A stretch of DNA of 16,015 bases from Spirochaetaceae bacterium (lineage in GTDB: Bacteria > Spirochaetota > Spirochaetia > DSM-2461): positions 1 to 16,015 of the forward strand of contig QKAI01000516.1 of the NCBI GenBank assembly GCA_003246505.1. Direction: 5' to 3'. The first letter of the stretch is position 1. Every line of letters starts with the position of its first letter. The position numbers were made by a program, and so were the translations under genes. Positions 1-6,923 of the stretch are shown one piece after another. The notes below the pieces were generated by a model. That model saw nothing but the letters and a program-made list of their open reading frames with translations, searched no databases and was not told where the DNA came from.

Positions 1-1
1 G

Positions 2-718
2 ATCATAGCCTTTACCATTCTGGTCAGCAGGAAACAGCCCCTCTGGGGAAAGCGGGAGAACCGCAAATTCCTGATTCTCCGGGCCATCGCCGGTTCGGCG
101 GGGATCATCTTCTATTTTTACAGCATCGACCGGCTGATCCTGGCCGATTCGGCCATGCTTAACAAGCTGAGCCCCTTCTTCGTGATCCTCTTCGCCCGTC
201 TTTTCCTGGGGCACCGAATCCGGTCCTATCAGGTCCTCTCCCTTCTCCTGGCCCTGGTCGGAGCCGCCCTGATCATTAAGCCCGGATTCCGGTTCTCCTC
301 CACCGGCCCCGCCCTGGTGGGCACCCTGTCCGCCCTCTTCGCAGGCCTCGCCTATACCATGGTCAGCTATCTGGGGGGGCGGGAGAACAGCTATACCATC
401 GTCTTCTACTTCTCCCTCATCTCCACCCTCATCTGCCTGCCCTCCCTGGCGCAGAATCCGGTCATGCCCACCACGGTTCAGCTCCTCTTCCTGTTGGGAA
501 CGGGAATCACCGCGGCGGGGGGGCAGATCCTGCTCACCAGCGCCTACCGGTACGCGCCCCCCGGGGACGTCTCCCTCTTCCAGTACGCCCAGATCATCTT
601 CGCCAGCCTCATGGGGCTGGCCCTCTTCGGGGAAATTCCGGATATGCCAAGTCTGGCCGGGTATCTTCTGATCTTTTCGGGGGGATATTATATTTATAGA
701 AAGGGACGCCGGGCCTGA
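2..718 (+). CDS. EamA/DMT-family transporter, 5' end missing
   Basis: The reading frame is open from the first bases of the window, so the start and roughly the first 50-70 residues lie outside; 238 codons remain. An internal ATG at 155 is not a credible start because the upstream codons continue the family sequence. The protein is almost entirely hydrophobic helices separated by short basic loops. The segment ending in GAALIIKPGF closes the first EamA repeat, and the second repeat follows (GLAYTMVSYLGG through GYLLIFSGGYYIYRKGRRA). EamA/DMT proteins are inner-membrane exporters or importers of metabolites, usually with ten helices; the substrate cannot be told from sequence. It ends 22 bases before the next promoter, and a palindrome that could act as its terminator lies further on at 782-807. 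Confidence 0.88.
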   Translation: MIAFTILVSRKQPLWGKRENRKFLILRAIAGSAGIIFYFYSIDRLILADSAMLNKLSPFFVILFARLFLGHRIRSYQVLSLLLALVGAALIIKPGFRFSSTGPALVGTLSALFAGLAYTMVSYLGGRENSYTIVFYFSLISTLICLPSLAQNPVMPTTVQLLFLLGTGITAAGGQILLTSAYRYAPPGDVSLFQYAQIIFASLMGLALFGEIPDMPSLAGYLLIFSGGYYIYRKGRRA

Positions 719-740
719 CGCATATTCATGCATTTTCCCC

Positions 741-769
741 TTGCCAGATCGGAATTCTCCCCTTAGAAT
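741..769 (+). promoter_or_regulatory. Predicted sigma-70 promoter of the symporter operon
   Basis: A -35 box TTGCCA at 741-746 and a -10 box TAGAAT at 764-769 are separated by exactly 17 bases; each matches consensus at five of six positions. Transcription would start near 775-777, just before the palindrome at 782-807 and about 50 bases before the first start codon. This is the best promoter match in the left half of the window. Confidence 0.7.
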
Positions 770-781
770 GAAGAAATATCA

Positions 782-807
782 AAAAACCGACCGGCCGGTC
801 GGTTTTT
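782..807. promoter_or_regulatory. Perfect 26-bp palindrome, probable TetR operator
   Basis: The left arm AAAAACCGACCGG (782-794) is followed immediately by its exact reverse complement (795-807). The core ACCGACCGG/CCGGTCGGT resembles known binding sites of TetR/AcrR-family repressors. It sits just downstream of the predicted transcription start of an operon whose last gene encodes a TetR protein, so repression by blocking the promoter is the simplest reading. The RNA could also fold into an 11-bp stem with a GGCC loop and a U-run, so a second role as terminator of the upstream EamA gene is possible. Confidence 0.7.
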
Positions 808-826
808 CCCTTAAGGAGATTCTGTC

Positions 827-937
827 ATGATCCTAGGACTACCGGACCCCACTATTGCCTTCTGTTTTATCGCCCTCTTCGTCAGTACCGCCTTCGGCCT
901 CTGGTACGGCATCAAGAACTGGAACAGGGGGGAATAG
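827..937 (+). CDS. Symporter small accessory protein (36 aa, single helix)
   Basis: This short gene begins with ATG at 827, eight bases after a strong AAGGAG (813-818), and stops at 935-937, two bases before the symporter start. It encodes 36 residues: an N-terminal MILGLPDP, one hydrophobic helix at about residues 9-29, then a WYGIKNWNRG tail. That layout (short Leu/Gly/Asp-Pro start, one helix, Y-G-x-x-N-W end) matches the small proteins annotated as symporter small accessory protein next to SSF transporters. It probably sits in the inner membrane against the symporter, but its biochemical role is unknown. The good ribosome site, tight spacing and operator-controlled promoter argue that it is real. 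The family assignment is from memory. Confidence 0.85.
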   Translation: MILGLPDPTIAFCFIALFVSTAFGLWYGIKNWNRGE

Positions 938-939
938 GC

Positions 940-2511
940 ATGGATATGTTCTGGCTGATTACCATCGTCGTCATTTACCTGGGAACGGTCGGCTATCTGG
1001 GCTGGCTCGGTTACAAGCGCACCTCCAACACCCTGGATTACATGGTGGGGGGGCGGAACGCCCACCCCTACGTGCTGGCCATGTCCTACGGGGCGACTTT
1101 CATCTCCACCTCGGCCATCGTGGGATTCGGCGGCCTGGCGGCGGTCTACGGCATGAGCCTTCTCTGGCTGACCCTGTGCAACATCGCCGTGGGCATCATC
1201 GTGGCTTTCATCTTCTACGGCAAGAAAACCCGCAAAATGGGCCTGAACCTGGACGCCCACACCTTCCCCGAGCTTCTGGGGCGGCGGGTGGATTCCCTTT
1301 TCGTCCAGCGCTTCACCGGACTGGTCATCTTCCTTTTCATGCCCCTCTACGCGGCGGCGGTCCTCATCGGCGCCTCCCGGCTCATCGAGGGCCTCATAGG
1401 CATTCCCTATGAGTACGCCCTGGTCATTTTCTCCATCCTGGTGGCGGCCTACGTGACCTTCGGGGGCCTGAAGGGGGTCATGTACACCGACGCCCTGCAG
1501 GGGACCCTCATGTTCATCGGCATGGTGTTCCTCTTCTTCTTCATCTACTCCAAACTGGGGGGCGTGGTCAAAGCCCATACCGCCCTCAGCGGCATGGAAT
1601 CCATGGTGCCGGAGAACCTCAGGGCCATAGGGCACCGGGGCTGGACCCGGTCCCCCGAGGCCGGATCGGTCCTCTGGTGGGTCATCTACTCCTCCATCGT
1701 CATGGGCGTGGGCATCGGCGTGCTGGCCCAGCCCCAGCTGGCGGTGCGCTACATGAGCGTCAAGAGCGACAAGGAGCTGAACCGGGCCATCGGCATCGGG
1801 TCCCTTTTCATCCTGGCCTGCACGGGAACCGCCTTTATCGTGGGAAGCCTTTCCAACGTCTACTTCTTCGAAAGGACGGGGAAGCTGGCCATCGCCGCGG
1901 CGGAGGGTAACTCGGACAAGATCATACCCCTCTTCATCGCCGACGCCATGCCCCCCTGGTTCTCCTATCTCTTCCTCCTGGTCATCCTGTCCGCCGGCCT
2001 GAGCACCCTCAGCTCCCAGTTCCACACCATCGGGACCTCCATCTCCCGGGACTTCGTCTCCACCTTTATGAAGGACAAGGACAAGGACATGCTCGCCACC
2101 CGGCTGGGCATCGTCTTCACCATCATCCTCGCCGTCTTCCTGAGCATCGTCTTCCCCCCGGGAATCATCGCCCGGGCCACGGCCATCTTCTTCGGCCTCA
2201 TGGCCTCCGCCTTCCTGGCCCCATACACCCTGGCCCTCTACTGGACCAAGCTGACCCGCAAGGGCATGATCGCGGGCATTCTCACCGGGTTCATCGCCGC
2301 CTGCCTTCTCTTCCTCTTCGTCCACGGCACGGAGGCGAAAGCCCTGGGAATCTGCAACGCCCTCTTCGGCAAGGCGACCCTGGGAACGGGGAAATGGCCC
2401 GTGGTGGACCCCCTGATCATCGCTCTGCCCCTTTCCGCCCTGGTGACCTGGGGCGTCTCTCTCTTTACGAAAGTGGAGAATCAGGCTACAGTGGAGAAGG
2501 CTATCGCCTAA
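940..2511 (+). CDS. Sodium:solute symporter (SSF family)
   Basis: A 523-residue polytopic inner-membrane protein with about 13 hydrophobic helices, the usual SSF size. Family marks include DYMVGGRNAHP after helix 1 (about residues 33-43), ATFISTSAIVGFGG in the next helix (52-65), VTFGGLKGVMYTDALQG in the middle, and LSAGLSTLSSQFHTIGTSISRDF late in the protein, where the small hydroxyl residues are expected to form the Na2 sodium site. SSF proteins import sugars, amino acids, carboxylates or vitamins driven by sodium. The substrate is not readable here; the companion small protein and general sequence lean towards a carboxylate or amino acid. The start at 940 follows a purine-rich AGGGGGGA (926-933) and lies two bases after the accessory gene stop, so the two are probably translationally coupled. 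Confidence 0.93.
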   Translation: MDMFWLITIVVIYLGTVGYLGWLGYKRTSNTLDYMVGGRNAHPYVLAMSYGATFISTSAIVGFGGLAAVYGMSLLWLTLCNIAVGIIVAFIFYGKKTRKMGLNLDAHTFPELLGRRVDSLFVQRFTGLVIFLFMPLYAAAVLIGASRLIEGLIGIPYEYALVIFSILVAAYVTFGGLKGVMYTDALQGTLMFIGMVFLFFFIYSKLGGVVKAHTALSGMESMVPENLRAIGHRGWTRSPEAGSVLWWVIYSSIVMGVGIGVLAQPQLAVRYMSVKSDKELNRAIGIGSLFILACTGTAFIVGSLSNVYFFERTGKLAIAAAEGNSDKIIPLFIADAMPPWFSYLFLLVILSAGLSTLSSQFHTIGTSISRDFVSTFMKDKDKDMLATRLGIVFTIILAVFLSIVFPPGIIARATAIFFGLMASAFLAPYTLALYWTKLTRKGMIAGILTGFIAACLLFLFVHGTEAKALGICNALFGKATLGTGKWPVVDPLIIALPLSALVTWGVSLFTKVENQATVEKAIA

Positions 2512-2533
2512 ACCACCCCGCCCGGAGGCCCCG

Positions 2534-3163
2534 ATGAAACAGACCTTTGATCACCTGAGTCGTGAAAAGAAGGAACGGGTCATCGGGGCGTCGGTGAGAG
2601 AGTTCGGCCGCTACGGGTTCGAAAAGGGATCCACCGACCGGATCATCAAACTGGCGGGCATCTCCAAGGGGGGCCTCTACGAGTACATCGACTCCAAGGA
2701 GGACCTGTACCTCTACACCCTGGACCATATCTATACCGAGCTATACGACCATATCGCCGAGGGGGCCCGAAGCAGGGGCAGGGCGCTTCCTTCGGATATG
2801 CTGGAGCGGCTCCATACGGCGGCGGAGGAGGCGGTGGGCTACTACGTGGCCAAGCCGGAAGCGCTCAGCCTCATCGTCAAGGCCGCCTTCATCTACGACG
2901 GCCCCCTGGTGGAAAGGCTCCGCCTGATCTTCCGGAACCACTTCGACCGGCTCTTCTCCGACGTGGACGCCTCCTCCTACTCCTGCGACCGGGAGCGCCT
3001 CTTCGATCTGACTTCCTGGATCCTGCAGAAGACCCGCCTGGATTTCCTCCGGGACTTTCACAAGGGGGACGACGGGGAGAGCATACGCCGGACCTATCTG
3101 GCCAACTGGGAGTTCTATCTGACCGTGCTGAGGGAGGGTATTTATGATGGGGTTAGTGGTTAG
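2534..3163 (+). CDS. TetR/AcrR-family transcriptional regulator
   Basis: 209 residues, a normal TetR length. Residues about 10-58 form the three-helix DNA-binding domain, with the helix-turn-helix in DRIIKLAGISKGGLYEYIDS (35-54), the typical G-[IV]-SKG-x-[LF]-Y-x-[YH] pattern, followed by SKEDLYLY. The remaining 150 residues form the variable ligand-binding and dimer domain. The gene starts 22 bases after the symporter with its own GGAGG (2524-2528), so it is the third gene of the operon. It most likely represses the operon through the palindrome at 782-807 and is relieved by the transported compound or a product of it; that link is inferred from position. The 3' end overlaps the convergent phosphotransferase gene by 11 bases. 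Confidence 0.93.
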   Translation: MKQTFDHLSREKKERVIGASVREFGRYGFEKGSTDRIIKLAGISKGGLYEYIDSKEDLYLYTLDHIYTELYDHIAEGARSRGRALPSDMLERLHTAAEEAVGYYVAKPEALSLIVKAAFIYDGPLVERLRLIFRNHFDRLFSDVDASSYSCDRERLFDLTSWILQKTRLDFLRDFHKGDDGESIRRTYLANWEFYLTVLREGIYDGVSG

Positions 3164-3170
3164 TGGTTAG
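3151..3170. repeat. 7-bp tandem repeat at the convergent gene ends, stops in six frames
   Basis: GGTTAGT occurs twice in a row, followed by GGTTAG. Because the period is seven, TAG falls in all three plus-strand frames (3154, 3161, 3168) and TAA in all three minus-strand frames (complement of TTA at 3153, 3160, 3167). The repeat supplies the stop of the TetR gene (3161-3163) and of the opposing phosphotransferase gene (3153-3155). Confidence 0.75.
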
Positions 3171-3929
3171 GTTTATGACCCAGTTTGCGTGGGCGGAATA
3201 CATGGCGGCATGATGGAGGATTTCCTCGTTATTCCTCTCTTTCCCATAGGCCAGGGACCATTCGGAGAGGGCGGTCAGGCGTTTTTGAACCTTTGCCAGG
3301 GCTTCCGGTATGTCGTAGAGGTATTTTTGTTCCCCTCCCCCGTAGGCGTTAAGGAAATCCTTCATCCTTTGAATTTTCCCTTCCCCCGGCAGGGGCGAGG
3401 TTTCAAAGCCCCGTCCCAGATCCGATTCGGGCAGCAGGGGGACAAAACGGTAGAGGGCATAGGATATGTCCCACAGTCTTGATCCGGGACAGCACAGGTC
3501 AAAGTCAATCAGTCCTTCGAATTCATGATCCCTGAACACTATATTGTAGGGGGCGAAATCGGAATGGCAGACAACCTCGCGGGGCTCATCATTCTCCAGG
3601 AGCCATGTGGCTCCTTCAAGGCTGAAATCCTCCGTGGCGTCGTGCCACTGCCTTAATCTCCGGGCCCCCTCCCTTAAGAGTTCCCCCGTCCACAGCCAGT
3701 CCGGCGTATCGGCGGGAACCTCTCCCCGGATATAGGATAATATATGCTTCCCCTCCCGGATGCCGTATGATTCGGGCAGCCAGGAAAGGCCCCTGCCCCT
3801 GACGTGACAGAGCAGGCGGTGGATTGTTTCAGAAGCCCCGTGGGCATCCTTGTATACAAGATTTCCCCTTTTAAGGGGTAAATTCATGTTCCCCCCCCTT
3901 AAGGGTTCAGGGGAGTCCTCCCTTTCCAT
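3153..3929 (-). CDS. APH-fold phosphotransferase family protein
   Basis: 258 residues with the kinase-like fold of aminoglycoside phosphotransferases. The catalytic Brenner motif is CHSDFAPYNIVF, with H122, catalytic D124 and N129. The metal-binding FEGLIDFDLCCPG follows, with D142 and D144. The N-terminal lobe is short, with LVYKDAHGASETIHRLLCHV then HILSYIRGEVP, as in small APH-like proteins of unknown substrate; this is not evidence of antibiotic resistance. The chosen start has GGAGGG six bases upstream and keeps EPLRGGNMN, which I recall as conserved in relatives. A second start at 3887 (M15) also has a purine-rich site. The gene follows the PsuG fusion by 39 bases on the same strand, so it may be the last gene of the nucleoside operon and phosphorylate a nucleoside-like or sugar compound; that is inference. 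Confidence 0.85.
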   Translation of the reverse strand: MEREDSPEPLRGGNMNLPLKRGNLVYKDAHGASETIHRLLCHVRGRGLSWLPESYGIREGKHILSYIRGEVPADTPDWLWTGELLREGARRLRQWHDATEDFSLEGATWLLENDEPREVVCHSDFAPYNIVFRDHEFEGLIDFDLCCPGSRLWDISYALYRFVPLLPESDLGRGFETSPLPGEGKIQRMKDFLNAYGGGEQKYLYDIPEALAKVQKRLTALSEWSLAYGKERNNEEILHHAAMYSAHANWVINLTTNH

Positions 3930-3968
3930 ACCATTCCCTCCCCGCGCCTCGGGAACGCTGAGCCTGGT

Positions 3969-5465
3969 CTAGAGCTTCGCCAGTTCCAGGGCTGTTTTAG
4001 AGGCGAGCCGGGCGTTGTTGAACACCAGTTTGATGTTTGAGTAGAGGCTGTCCCCTTCGGTAAGCTCCGAGATCCGGGCCAGAAGAAAGGGGGTGGACTC
4101 CTTGCCCCGGATGCCCTTCGCCTCCATCTCCCCCAGGGCCCGGTCGATCACGCCGTTTATGAGGTCCGGATCCATGGAATATTCCTGGGGGATGGGGTTG
4201 GCGATGACCACGCCCCCCGTAAGGCCCAGCCTCCATTTTATGTCCAGAGCCCGGGCCAGTTCCTCCGGGCTGTCAATGCGGTAATCCACATTCAGGCCGC
4301 TGGTGCGTGTGTAGAAAGCGGGGAGCTCCTCCGTGCCGTATCCCACCACGGGTACGCCCCGGGTCTCCAGGTACTCCAGGGTCAGGGGCAGATCCAGGAT
4401 CGCCTTGGCTCCGGCGCAGACCACGGCCACGTCGGTACGGGCCAGCTCGTCCAGGTCGGCGGAGATATCAAAGGTGGCCGGCGCCCCCCGGTGGACCCCG
4501 CCGATCCCTCCGGTGGCGAACATCTTCACCCCCCCCAGGGCGGCGCCGATCATGGTGGCCGCCACCGTGGTGGCTCCGGGCAGTTTCCGGGCCAGCACGA
4601 AGGGCAGGTCCCGGCGGCTGCACTTGATCACATCCCGGCCGGTCTTTCCCAGCATATCGATCTCGTCGGCGCTCAGGCCCACCTTGAATTTCCCGTTCAT
4701 CAGGGCTATGGTGGCGGGAACGGCCCCTTCGGACCGGACGATTTTTTCCACCTCCAGGGCGGTCTCCACATTCTGGGGGTAGGGCATGCCGTGGGAGATG
4801 ATGGTCGACTCCAGGGCCACCACGCCCCTGCCGGAGGCAACCGCCTCCCGGACTTCCGGAGCCAGCTCGACCAGGGACTCCCTTACCGCCGGAGAAACCG
4901 GGGCGGGGGAGGCGGAGGATTTCTTATTGATGATAATGGTGGGCCCCTTCTTCTCTTCCCCGGCGTTTTCCCGGTAGAGGAGATGGTCGTAGCGGTTCTC
5001 CTTCTGACCCGGCTTGCGGGGGATTCGGACGGCCAGGGGCCGGGCTCGGTCGCAGAGGTGATTCAGGGACTGCTCCAGTTCGGCGGTGCCGGCGAAATCG
5101 TAGAGACGGGCTGTGCGGGCCTTGAGTTCCCCCACGGTCTGGGAGCCCCGGAGCATCAGTAGGGCCATGAGGGCCTGCTGCCGGTCGGAGAGTTCCCAGG
5201 CCCGGTCCAGGCAGTGCTGGTAGCGGACCGCATAGCCCCCGTCGTTATAGGCTTCCTCCGCCAGGTCCTTCCGGGTCAGGCTGTCCAGGGCGGTCTCTAT
5301 GTCCTGGTTGTCAAGCTGCATCACCGGATCCCGGCCGGTCTTCTGGTTGCACGCGTTCAGAAGGCTGTTCACCGTCAGGGGATAGGAATCGGGGGTGGTC
5401 TTCTCCTTCTCCATGAGGCAGCCGAGAATACGTATTTCCTTATCACTAAGTGTTATTTTTTCCAT
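3969..5465 (-). CDS. psuG: DUF480 (YceH) winged-helix domain fused to pseudouridine-5'-phosphate glycosidase
   Basis: 498 residues in one uninterrupted frame. Residues 1-165 match E. coli YceH (DUF480, two winged helices): LSDKEIRILGCLMEKEKTTP near the start, ACNQKTGRDPVM (38-49), LMLRGSQTVGELKAR (103-117). Residues 171-200 are a polar linker. Residues 200-498 are a full-length PsuG: ALESTIISHGMPYPQN (217-232), SRRDLPFV, ATGGIGGVHRGAP with H325, FDISADL with D333, VVCAGAKAILD with K354, and KESTPFLLARI. E219 and K354 are 135 apart, as are E31 and the Schiff-base K166 of E. coli PsuG, so the enzyme should be active. It splits pseudouridine 5'-phosphate into uracil and ribose 5-phosphate in the cytoplasm. 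AAGGAG lies six bases before the start, inside psuK, whose end overlaps by 20 bases. YceH's usual C-terminal coiled coil is absent, replaced by PsuG. I see no separate psuG start. Confidence 0.95.
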   Translation of the reverse strand: MEKITLSDKEIRILGCLMEKEKTTPDSYPLTVNSLLNACNQKTGRDPVMQLDNQDIETALDSLTRKDLAEEAYNDGGYAVRYQHCLDRAWELSDRQQALMALLMLRGSQTVGELKARTARLYDFAGTAELEQSLNHLCDRARPLAVRIPRKPGQKENRYDHLLYRENAGEEKKGPTIIINKKSSASPAPVSPAVRESLVELAPEVREAVASGRGVVALESTIISHGMPYPQNVETALEVEKIVRSEGAVPATIALMNGKFKVGLSADEIDMLGKTGRDVIKCSRRDLPFVLARKLPGATTVAATMIGAALGGVKMFATGGIGGVHRGAPATFDISADLDELARTDVAVVCAGAKAILDLPLTLEYLETRGVPVVGYGTEELPAFYTRTSGLNVDYRIDSPEELARALDIKWRLGLTGGVVIANPIPQEYSMDPDLINGVIDRALGEMEAKGIRGKESTPFLLARISELTEGDSLYSNIKLVFNNARLASKTALELAKL

Positions 5466-6333
5466 GGAAATCTCCTTGCAGTTTCCTGCGGGCCATCTGA
5501 CCGCCCGACCGGGCGGCTTCCTGAGCCGTGCCTCCCCTGAGGAGTACCGGCAGAAGACCCGCCAGATAGTAATCCCCCGCGCCGGTCACGTCCCTGACCT
5601 CGGCCAGGGGGGAAGCTTCTATCATACCCGATTCGAAGGGGGAATAATAGACCGAACCCTGCTCTCCCAGGGTTATAAACACGTAATCCACCCCCCGACG
5701 GGCAATCCGGGACGCCGCTTCCAGGGCATCCCGAACCGATTTGATTTCCATTTCCGCCAGGACCTCCGCCTCCAGGCGGTTCGGCTTGATGCCGTAGAGA
5801 GAGGGGAGGAGGGGGAGAAAACGGGGGCATTTTACGGCGGATACCGTCTCAGCGAAGAGGGGTACCGAGGGGTATCGTTCGGCTATTCCGATCAGCGTCG
5901 CCTCTTCCAGGTTCGCATCCAGGACGATCAGATCGGCCTTTTCCAGAATTTCAGCGCAGGGGAGGAGCGACTCCGGGGTCAGCTCTTTCAAAAGGCCCAT
6001 ATCGTTTACGCCGGAGAGAAGATCCCCCCCGTCCATGATCGCCGCATAGGCGGGGCAGGACCTTCCCGGGATGGAGCGGCTGTGCCTGAGGGAGACCCCG
6101 GCCTTCTCCGTCTCCTCCCTTACGAAGCGGGAGTGGCCGTCGTCCCCCAAAAGGGTAATCAGCTCCACCGGGCCTATGTCATTCCCGCCGGCCAGGGCCA
6201 GGGATTCGGCGATGTTCCGTCCCACCCCGCCGGGAAGGAAGCGGATGCGCCCCGGCGCGGAATCTCCCGGCAGGACCCGCCGGTCCGGGACGGCGATGAT
6301 GTCGATATTGGCACCGCCCACCACGGCGATCAT
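5446..6333 (-). CDS. psuK: Pseudouridine kinase, PfkB family
   Basis: 295 residues of a ribokinase/PfkB sugar kinase. The first signature is FLPGGVGRNIAESLALAG (32-49). The second is DVTGAGDYYLAGL (248-260), with anion-hole GAG and catalytic base D254. It follows E. coli PsuK closely at GGVGRNIA, the NDM at 110-112, ETVSAVKC (162-169) and KPNRLEAE (183-190), which separates it from ribokinase or fructokinase. It phosphorylates pseudouridine to pseudouridine 5'-phosphate, the substrate of the PsuG domain encoded next. The start overlaps the rdgB stop as ATGA, with no good ribosome site of its own, so translation is probably coupled. The C-terminus is somewhat shorter than in E. coli and runs into the psuG start. 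Specificity is assigned by similarity and by the psuG neighbour. Confidence 0.92.
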   Translation of the reverse strand: MIAVVGGANIDIIAVPDRRVLPGDSAPGRIRFLPGGVGRNIAESLALAGGNDIGPVELITLLGDDGHSRFVREETEKAGVSLRHSRSIPGRSCPAYAAIMDGGDLLSGVNDMGLLKELTPESLLPCAEILEKADLIVLDANLEEATLIGIAERYPSVPLFAETVSAVKCPRFLPLLPSLYGIKPNRLEAEVLAEMEIKSVRDALEAASRIARRGVDYVFITLGEQGSVYYSPFESGMIEASPLAEVRDVTGAGDYYLAGLLPVLLRGGTAQEAARSGGQMARRKLQGDFHGKNNT

Positions 6334-6923
6334 AGGGCCAGGCTGTCCAGCAGCAGTTTGATTTTCGCCCCCGCCTTGCCCCGGTGGGAGAGGCGGTTCT
6401 TCTCCTCTTCGCTCAGGTCGGCCACGGTCATCTTCCGGTCCTCCAGATAGAACACCGGATCGTATCCGAAGCCCCCCGTGCCGGACTGGTTCTCCGTGAT
6501 GCGCCCGTCCAGGGTCTCCTGCACCGTGTAGATCCGGTATTCGGAGATCAGAAGGACCATGGAACAGACGAAGAAGGCGCTCCTGTCATCGATCCCCTCC
6601 AGGTTTTTCAAAAGGAAGGCATTCCGTTCCGGCGCTTCCAGCATCCGCCCCGCCTCCTGTGAGCCGTATCGGGCGGAGTAGATGCCCGGGGCGCCCCCCA
6701 GGGCGGGGAGGGAGAGGCCCGAATCGTCGGCGATGACCGGTTTGTCGGTCAGGGCGGCCAGGGTGCGCGCCTTGAGGAGGGCGTTTTCCAGATAGGTCGT
6801 CCCCGTCTCTTCGCAGTCGAAGTCGATCCCCAGGTCGGCGGGGATCAGCACCCGGTGGGGGGAGAGGATCTTTTCCAGTTCCTTCGCCTTATGGGCGTTG
6901 CCCGTGGCCAGAACTACTTCCAT
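6330..6923 (-). CDS. rdgB: RdgB/HAM1-family XTP/dITP pyrophosphatase
   Basis: 197 residues, the standard length. The family marks are in order: ATGNAHKAKELEKIL (6-20), TYLENALLKA (43-52), VIADDSGLSLPALGGAPGIYSARY (63-86, with the acidic pair D66/D67), FGYDPVF (152-158) and LSHRGKA (178-184). The enzyme hydrolyses deaminated purine nucleoside triphosphates (XTP, ITP, dITP) to monophosphates in the cytoplasm and keeps them out of DNA and RNA. The open frame runs further upstream, but that part is a shadow of the nitroreductase gene. The start at 6923 has AGGAG five bases before it and matches the family N-terminus MEVVLATGN. It overlaps the nitroreductase end by 10 bases and psuK by 4, a clear operon. 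Confidence 0.95.
   Translation of the reverse strand: MEVVLATGNAHKAKELEKILSPHRVLIPADLGIDFDCEETGTTYLENALLKARTLAALTDKPVIADDSGLSLPALGGAPGIYSARYGSQEAGRMLEAPERNAFLLKNLEGIDDRSAFFVCSMVLLISEYRIYTVQETLDGRITENQSGTGGFGYDPVFYLEDRKMTVADLSEEEKNRLSHRGKAGAKIKLLLDSLAL

Noticed and set aside
811..2325. A long minus-strand open frame (504 codons) opposite the symporter gene
   Set aside because: Its product is low-complexity Gly/Asp/Glu/His-rich sequence with no recognisable fold, as expected from the antisense of a high-GC membrane-protein gene. The plus strand has a clear family match.
3865..3905. CCCCTT-TT-AAGGGG and CCCTTAAGGG palindromes near the start of the APH-like gene
   Set aside because: They are short and lie inside or at the edge of the coding region. 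They may be chance in C-run-rich sequence, and no role could be supported.
4860..4960. A separate internal start for psuG within the fusion gene
   Set aside because: No ATG, GTG or TTG with a usable ribosome site occurs in the linker before the conserved PsuG segment. The first internal ATG lies after the catalytic E219.
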